A stretch of DNA of 64,000 nt from G965202665 sp965243835 (GTDB lineage Bacteria > Actinomycetota > Acidimicrobiia > Spongiisociales > Spongiisociaceae). The DNA is taken from contig OZ251578.1 in the NCBI GenBank assembly GCA_965243835.1, positions 2,914,001-2,978,000 on the forward strand, given 5' to 3'. A program made the translations under genes and the position numbers. Under the pieces are notes generated by a model. It did no database searches. It was not told the DNA's origin and saw only the letters and a program-made list of their open reading frames with translations. This document shows, piece by piece, positions 60,816 to 64,000 of the stretch (positions within the stretch are counted from its first letter, which is position 1; every line of letters begins with the position of its first letter).

Positions 60816-61519
60816 TGGCGAACGCCGGCAGGTTGATACCGCATCCCGAAGACGGACGCCCCACGGGGGTTTGGCCTGCGTCCTACATCGGGGGGGAGTG
60901 CTCGGTGGGGCACGAGACCATCGATGAAGCATTGCTTTGGGTGGATGACGAGGGGCGTCTGACAGCAAACTGTCACGAATGCGAGGTCTTCGGTTTCACT
61001 CGGTTGCGAGCGGTGATGCCCGAAGAATATAAAGGGTTGGAAGTTGTCGATTTCCTGCGGAGGAAGACCGATGAGTGGTTGGCGGACGAGTCGACGGAGC
61101 GGGTGGGGTCCAACCAAATCCGGGGGAGAATGTTGCCGCATCCCGCAGACGGACGGCCGGCGTTGGTGGGAGTGGCGATTGAGGGTGATTGCCCGGTGGG
61201 GCATAAGAGGTACCGCCCGCTGACTTGGGTGAATGACCAGGATCGGCTGATAGCGACCTGTTCGGAATGCGAAATTAACGGTTTCCCCCGGTTTCGGGCG
61301 CCGCTGGACGAGGAGGAACTAAAAGGGCTGCAGACGATCGACGACCTGCGGGGGGCGACCTACAAGTGGTTGGCGGAGCGGGCGGCGAGGAAGGAGTTAG
61401 CGGATTTAGAAGACGAGATCGTCCGCTTGGACAATGACCCGGCCGGACGGGCCTTTCCCGACGCTCCCAACGGGGAGAGGGCTTCCGTCGGGGCGGCTCG
61501 GGGAGGGGACGGGATATGA
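60815..61519 (+). CDS. Unknown protein with two Cys/His repeats in the oxidase operon
   Basis: A 234-residue soluble protein made of two tandem copies of a unit of about 100 residues: PHPEDGRPTG then GECSVGH, a strand LLWVDDEGRLTANCHEC, and an EEYKGLEVVDFL helix; in copy two PHPADGRPAL, GDCPVGH, WVNDQDRLIATCSEC and EELKGLQTIDDL. Each unit can bind one zinc or other metal through Cys-x3-His and Cys-x2-Cys. The ATG at 60815 overlaps the ctaD stop and the TGA overlaps the ctaE ATG, so it is part of the operon. Not a known oxidase subunit; perhaps a metal-binding or assembly factor. Confidence 0.7.
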   Translation: MANAGRLIPHPEDGRPTGVWPASYIGGECSVGHETIDEALLWVDDEGRLTANCHECEVFGFTRLRAVMPEEYKGLEVVDFLRRKTDEWLADESTERVGSNQIRGRMLPHPADGRPALVGVAIEGDCPVGHKRYRPLTWVNDQDRLIATCSECEINGFPRFRAPLDEEELKGLQTIDDLRGATYKWLAERAARKELADLEDEIVRLDNDPAGRAFPDAPNGERASVGAARGGDGI

Positions 61520-62202
61520 CCGACTTGGCCTCCGCTCCTCCGCTGACCGAGCCCGGCCCCGACCCGGCGCTGGGCGGCGATGATGGGCACGGCCCCCCCG
61601 ACGGGCATGGGGACGACCATGGGGGCGGCCACCACGCCATGACCGGCATTGACAATCGCAAGTTGGGGATGTGGGCGTTTCTCTCCTCCGAGTTCCTGTT
61701 CTTCGGGGCGTTGATCACCAACTACCTGCTCTTCAAAGGGAGGGACTTCGGGCCGGACGCCCTCTATCCGGTGGAGTTGTACGACATTCCCTTCACCTCC
61801 ATCAGCTCCTTCGTGTTGCTGATGAGTTCGCTGACCATGGTGCTGGCCCATTCCGCCCTCAGCCGGGACGACCAAGCCCAGACCCGCACCTGGCTGTTCG
61901 CCACCGCCGCCCTGGGGATGGTGTTCGTGGCCGGGCAGTTCTTCGAGTTCACCGAGTTCATCCTGCAAGGCCTGAAACTGAACGTGAACCCGGCCGCGTC
62001 CGCCTTCTACATGCTGACCGGCTTCCACGGGGTGCATGTGGTGATCGGGGTGCTGATGCTGTTGATATTGGGCGGCAAGTCCCTGCGTCAGGGCCGGCTG
62101 TCGGAGCGGGAAGGTTTCAATGTGGAACTGGTGGGGCTGTACTGGCACTTCGTGGACATCATCTGGATTGTCATCTTCGTGCTCATCTACCTGATCCAGT
62201 AA
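61516..62202 (+). CDS. ctaE: Cytochrome c oxidase subunit III
   Basis: A 228-residue CoxC. It begins with a His/Asp/Gly-rich tail (to about 45), then LGMWAFLSSEFLFFGALITNYL and the membrane helices; FYMLTGFHGVHVVIGVLMLL and VGLYWHFVDIIWIVIFVLIYL are family signatures. It has about five helices in the short bacterial form. Its ATG overlaps the stop of the Cys/His protein. It stabilises subunit I and affects proton uptake. Confidence 0.95.
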   Translation: MTDLASAPPLTEPGPDPALGGDDGHGPPDGHGDDHGGGHHAMTGIDNRKLGMWAFLSSEFLFFGALITNYLLFKGRDFGPDALYPVELYDIPFTSISSFVLLMSSLTMVLAHSALSRDDQAQTRTWLFATAALGMVFVAGQFFEFTEFILQGLKLNVNPAASAFYMLTGFHGVHVVIGVLMLLILGGKSLRQGRLSEREGFNVELVGLYWHFVDIIWIVIFVLIYLIQ

Positions 62203-62224
62203 GCGACGGGAGAAAGGAACCGAC

Positions 62225-62536
62225 ATGGCGGACGGCGCGCATCATCACCCCACCCCCAAACAGTATGTGTCGGTGGCCTTGGTGCTGGCCGTCCTCACCG
62301 CCCTGGAAGTGGCCCTGTTCTACCTGGAAAGCGGGGTGGACGCCGTTACGCAGACGATCACCGTCCCCGCCCTGCTCATTCTGAGCGCCCTCAAGTTTTA
62401 TCTGGTGGTGGCGATGTTCATGCATCTGCGCTACGAGAGGCGCCTTCTGTCCCGCTTTTTCACCTCCGGGGCCATCCTGGCGGGAGCCCTGTATCTGATC
62501 ACCTTGTCGGCCCTGGGAGCGGTGGCTCTTTTCTGA
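62225..62536 (+). CDS. ctaF: Cytochrome c oxidase subunit IV (CtaF/COX4_pro)
   Basis: A 103-residue protein with three transmembrane helices and the conserved segment ALKFYLVVAMFMHLRYERR near 58-76, typical of the prokaryotic subunit IV family. GGAGAAAGG precedes the ATG. It follows ctaE by 22 bases and its stop overlaps the next ATG. It is an accessory subunit of the aa3/caa3 oxidase. Confidence 0.9.
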   Translation: MADGAHHHPTPKQYVSVALVLAVLTALEVALFYLESGVDAVTQTITVPALLILSALKFYLVVAMFMHLRYERRLLSRFFTSGAILAGALYLITLSALGAVALF

Positions 62537-63363
62537 TGCCGGTCTCCTTGTCGGCGGAGACGCTACCCTGGCATTCCCACCCCGACGTGTGGGCTTTAGT
62601 AGCGGTCCTGGGAGGGGGATGGTGGTATGCGGTGCGTCGCCTGGGGCCGATGCTGAACATCGCCGGGCCGGTCGCCACCCGGCGGCAGGCGCTCTCCTTC
62701 TACGCGGGGCTGGCGGTTCTATGGGGAGTGTCGGACTGGCCTTTTCACGACATCGCCGAGCGTTACCTGTTTATGTTTCATATGTTGGAGCATATGGGGA
62801 TCGCCCTGATCGCGGTTCCGTTGTTGATTATGGGAACTCCGGCCTGGCTGATGCGTCATCTGCTGGGCGGCCCCCGGACGGTGCGGCTGTTGCGCCCCCT
62901 GTTGCGCCCGTTGCCCGCTTTCTTCATCGCCAACCTGGTTTTCGTGGGACTGCACTGGCCGCAGGCGGTGCGTGTGATGCTCACCTCCGGCTGGGCGCAT
63001 TTTCTGATCCACGGCGGTTTGCTGGCCTCGGCTTTCGTGATGTGGATGCCGGTCCTGAGCCCGATGCGGGAGTTGCCCCGTCTGCGCCCTCCGCTGGCCA
63101 TGGCCTACCTGTTCGCCCATTCCCTGCTCCCCACCATCCCCGCCTCTTTCCTCACTTTCGGCCGGGAACCGCTGTACCCGTTGTATGCGGCCGCCCCCCG
63201 CCTGTGGGGAATAGACGTGATGACGGATCAGACGGTGGCCGGCCTGATAATGAAACTGGGAGGCGGGGCCATACTGTGGGGAACCATTGCGGTGATGTGG
63301 TTTCGCTGGTATTCCCGGGAACGGCAATGGGATGCTTTGGAACGAACCCTGCGCCAAACATGA
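62536..63363 (+). CDS. ctaG: CtaG-type oxidase assembly membrane protein
   Basis: A 275-residue membrane protein with about seven helices, of the caa3_CtaG family. FMFHMLEHMGIALIAVPLLIMGTP near 76 holds the His residues of the family, as do HWPQAVR and AHFLIHGGLL. CtaG proteins insert copper into the CuB site of subunit I. The ATG overlaps the CtaF stop, and its TGA overlaps the next start, keeping all genes of the operon coupled. Confidence 0.9.
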   Translation: MPVSLSAETLPWHSHPDVWALVAVLGGGWWYAVRRLGPMLNIAGPVATRRQALSFYAGLAVLWGVSDWPFHDIAERYLFMFHMLEHMGIALIAVPLLIMGTPAWLMRHLLGGPRTVRLLRPLLRPLPAFFIANLVFVGLHWPQAVRVMLTSGWAHFLIHGGLLASAFVMWMPVLSPMRELPRLRPPLAMAYLFAHSLLPTIPASFLTFGREPLYPLYAAAPRLWGIDVMTDQTVAGLIMKLGGGAILWGTIAVMWFRWYSRERQWDALERTLRQT

Positions 63364-63932
63364 CCGTTGATTGGAAGCGGGCGGGGACGGGAGTCTCGGC
63401 CGGGATCCTGTTGCTGGCGGCGGCGGCCTGCGGCGGCTCCGGGGAAACGGAGGCGCCGGTCCCGGCGACGAACGCCGACCGTCCCGCTCCGCAAGCGACC
63501 GTCGCCGACCAACCCGCTCCGGTCACCTCCACTACCGCCGTCCCGCAGACGACCGCCGCCGTGACGACCACCCGGCCCCCCGCCGCCGCCACTGTCGCCC
63601 CTTCAACCACCACCGCGCCGACGACCGCCACGCCGCCGACTACCAAGCCGACGACCACCACCGCACCGCCGTCGGGAACGGTCATTGAGCTGGAAATAAC
63701 GGACGGGAAACTGGAGGGCGGGGCGCGGCGGGAGGCGGCCTCTCTGGGGGAAGAGGTTACGGTGCGGGTGAGCGGAAACAGCGCGGATCACGTGCATGTT
63801 CACGGCTACGACCTTTTCCTGCACTTGGAGGACGGGGCGGGCGAGTTGGCTTTCGTCGCCGACATTCCGGGGGTGTTTGAGATCGAGTTGGAGGAGGCGG
63901 GGATAGTCCTCGTCCAACTGGAGGTTTCCTGA
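63360..63932 (+). CDS. Lipoprotein with cupredoxin-like domain
   Basis: A 190-residue secreted protein. The signal peptide ends at a lipobox-like LAAAACG; then comes a Thr/Ala/Pro-rich linker (residues 30-105) and a C-terminal domain with GTVIELEITDGKLEG, VRVSGNSADHVHVHGYDLFLHLE and a terminal VLVQLEVS strand: an azurin-like beta-sandwich. The HVHVHGYD segment may bind copper; no Cys ligand follows, so it is incomplete as a type 1 copper site. The ATG overlaps the ctaG stop. A role in copper delivery to the oxidase fits its place. Confidence 0.75.
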   Translation: MTVDWKRAGTGVSAGILLLAAAACGGSGETEAPVPATNADRPAPQATVADQPAPVTSTTAVPQTTAAVTTTRPPAAATVAPSTTTAPTTATPPTTKPTTTTAPPSGTVIELEITDGKLEGGARREAASLGEEVTVRVSGNSADHVHVHGYDLFLHLEDGAGELAFVADIPGVFEIELEEAGIVLVQLEVS

Positions 63933-64000
63933 TCCGGCGACGATGGCTTGTCCTTGTGTTGGCGGCGGGCGCCTCGGTCGCGGCCGCCTCCCCCGCCGGC
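63929..64000 (+). CDS. Start of a secreted protein, runs off the right edge
   Basis: After the lipoprotein stop the plus strand reads RRRWLVLVLAAGASVAAASPAG, a normal Sec signal peptide. The start codon is unclear: no ATG, GTG or TTG in frame precedes the RRR, so a CTG at 63929 overlapping the TGA is the only candidate. A CopC-like copper protein often follows here; that is inference. Confidence 0.4.
   Translation, partial: MIRRRWLVLVLAAGASVAAASPAG

Noticed and set aside
63942..64000. ATG at 63943 as a start of the last gene
   Set aside because: That frame gives a Cys/Gly/Arg-rich peptide; the neighbouring frame gives a proper signal peptide.

Overview
The window is high-GC DNA from a bacterium that looks like an actinobacterium. 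The evidence is a Bpa/PafE-type proteasome activator ending in GGGLYL, an actinobacterial-style caa3 oxidase cluster with CtaF and CtaG, and a glutamine-dependent NAD synthetase. An uncultured Acidimicrobiia-like lineage is plausible but is inference. Housekeeping genes alternate with two defence-rich regions that contain AT-rich inserts.

Left part (1-5400): the end of a second TauE/SafE permease, a 700-base degenerate C-rich repeat field, an intact TauE/SafE permease, a YbaK-like deacylase, Bpa, a DrrAB-type ABC exporter and a CDP-alcohol phosphatidyltransferase-like protein.

Defence region 1 (5411-22900): a 4.3 kb segment flanked by a 40-bp direct repeat carries a 5'-truncated HATPase/winged-helix regulator, a decayed HicA with intact HicB, a second truncated regulator copy and RmuC. 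Next comes a translationally coupled series: RadC, a UvrD-like helicase-nuclease, a type III-like Mod methyltransferase, a Res helicase-nuclease and a PIN protein. Mod is frameshifted at a run of 12 G; one extra G would restore the full-length enzyme. An AT-rich three-gene module (DUF262, DUF3696-type ATPase, unknown) faces this operon and overlaps the PIN gene. A tRNA-Arg(CCT) lies at the end of the region.

Middle part (23100-40400): PabC-like aminotransferase, NadE, a DUF433-MNT/HEPN pair, AhcY, a sugar ABC importer without its own ATPase, two proteins built from a repeated unknown domain, a Gfo/Idh/MocA oxidoreductase, a small DPPY methyltransferase, a DUF4062-HATPase regulator and a GH13 alpha-glucosidase.

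Defence region 2 (40500-57400, minus strand): a set matching the SspABCD single-strand phosphorothioation system: cysteine desulfurase, DUF4007 protein, large P-loop ATPase and PP-loop enzyme. An AT-rich set follows: a sigma-region-4-like protein, a PLD-helicase, a small protein, an SMC/DndD-like ATPase and an unknown. These are candidates for an SspFGH-like effector. The DUF4007 gene is interrupted by a run of 15 G (coding strand), so it looks phase-variable too. A second, diverged locus upstream fuses a DUF4007 domain to the middle of the large ATPase.

Right end (57600-64000): the cytochrome c oxidase operon ctaC-ctaD-(duplicated Cys/His protein)-ctaE-ctaF-ctaG, then a cupredoxin-like lipoprotein and the start of a secreted protein.

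The most interesting points are the two modification systems, each with a homopolymer switch inside a modification gene, and their mosaic (GC-rich core, AT-rich module) structure.
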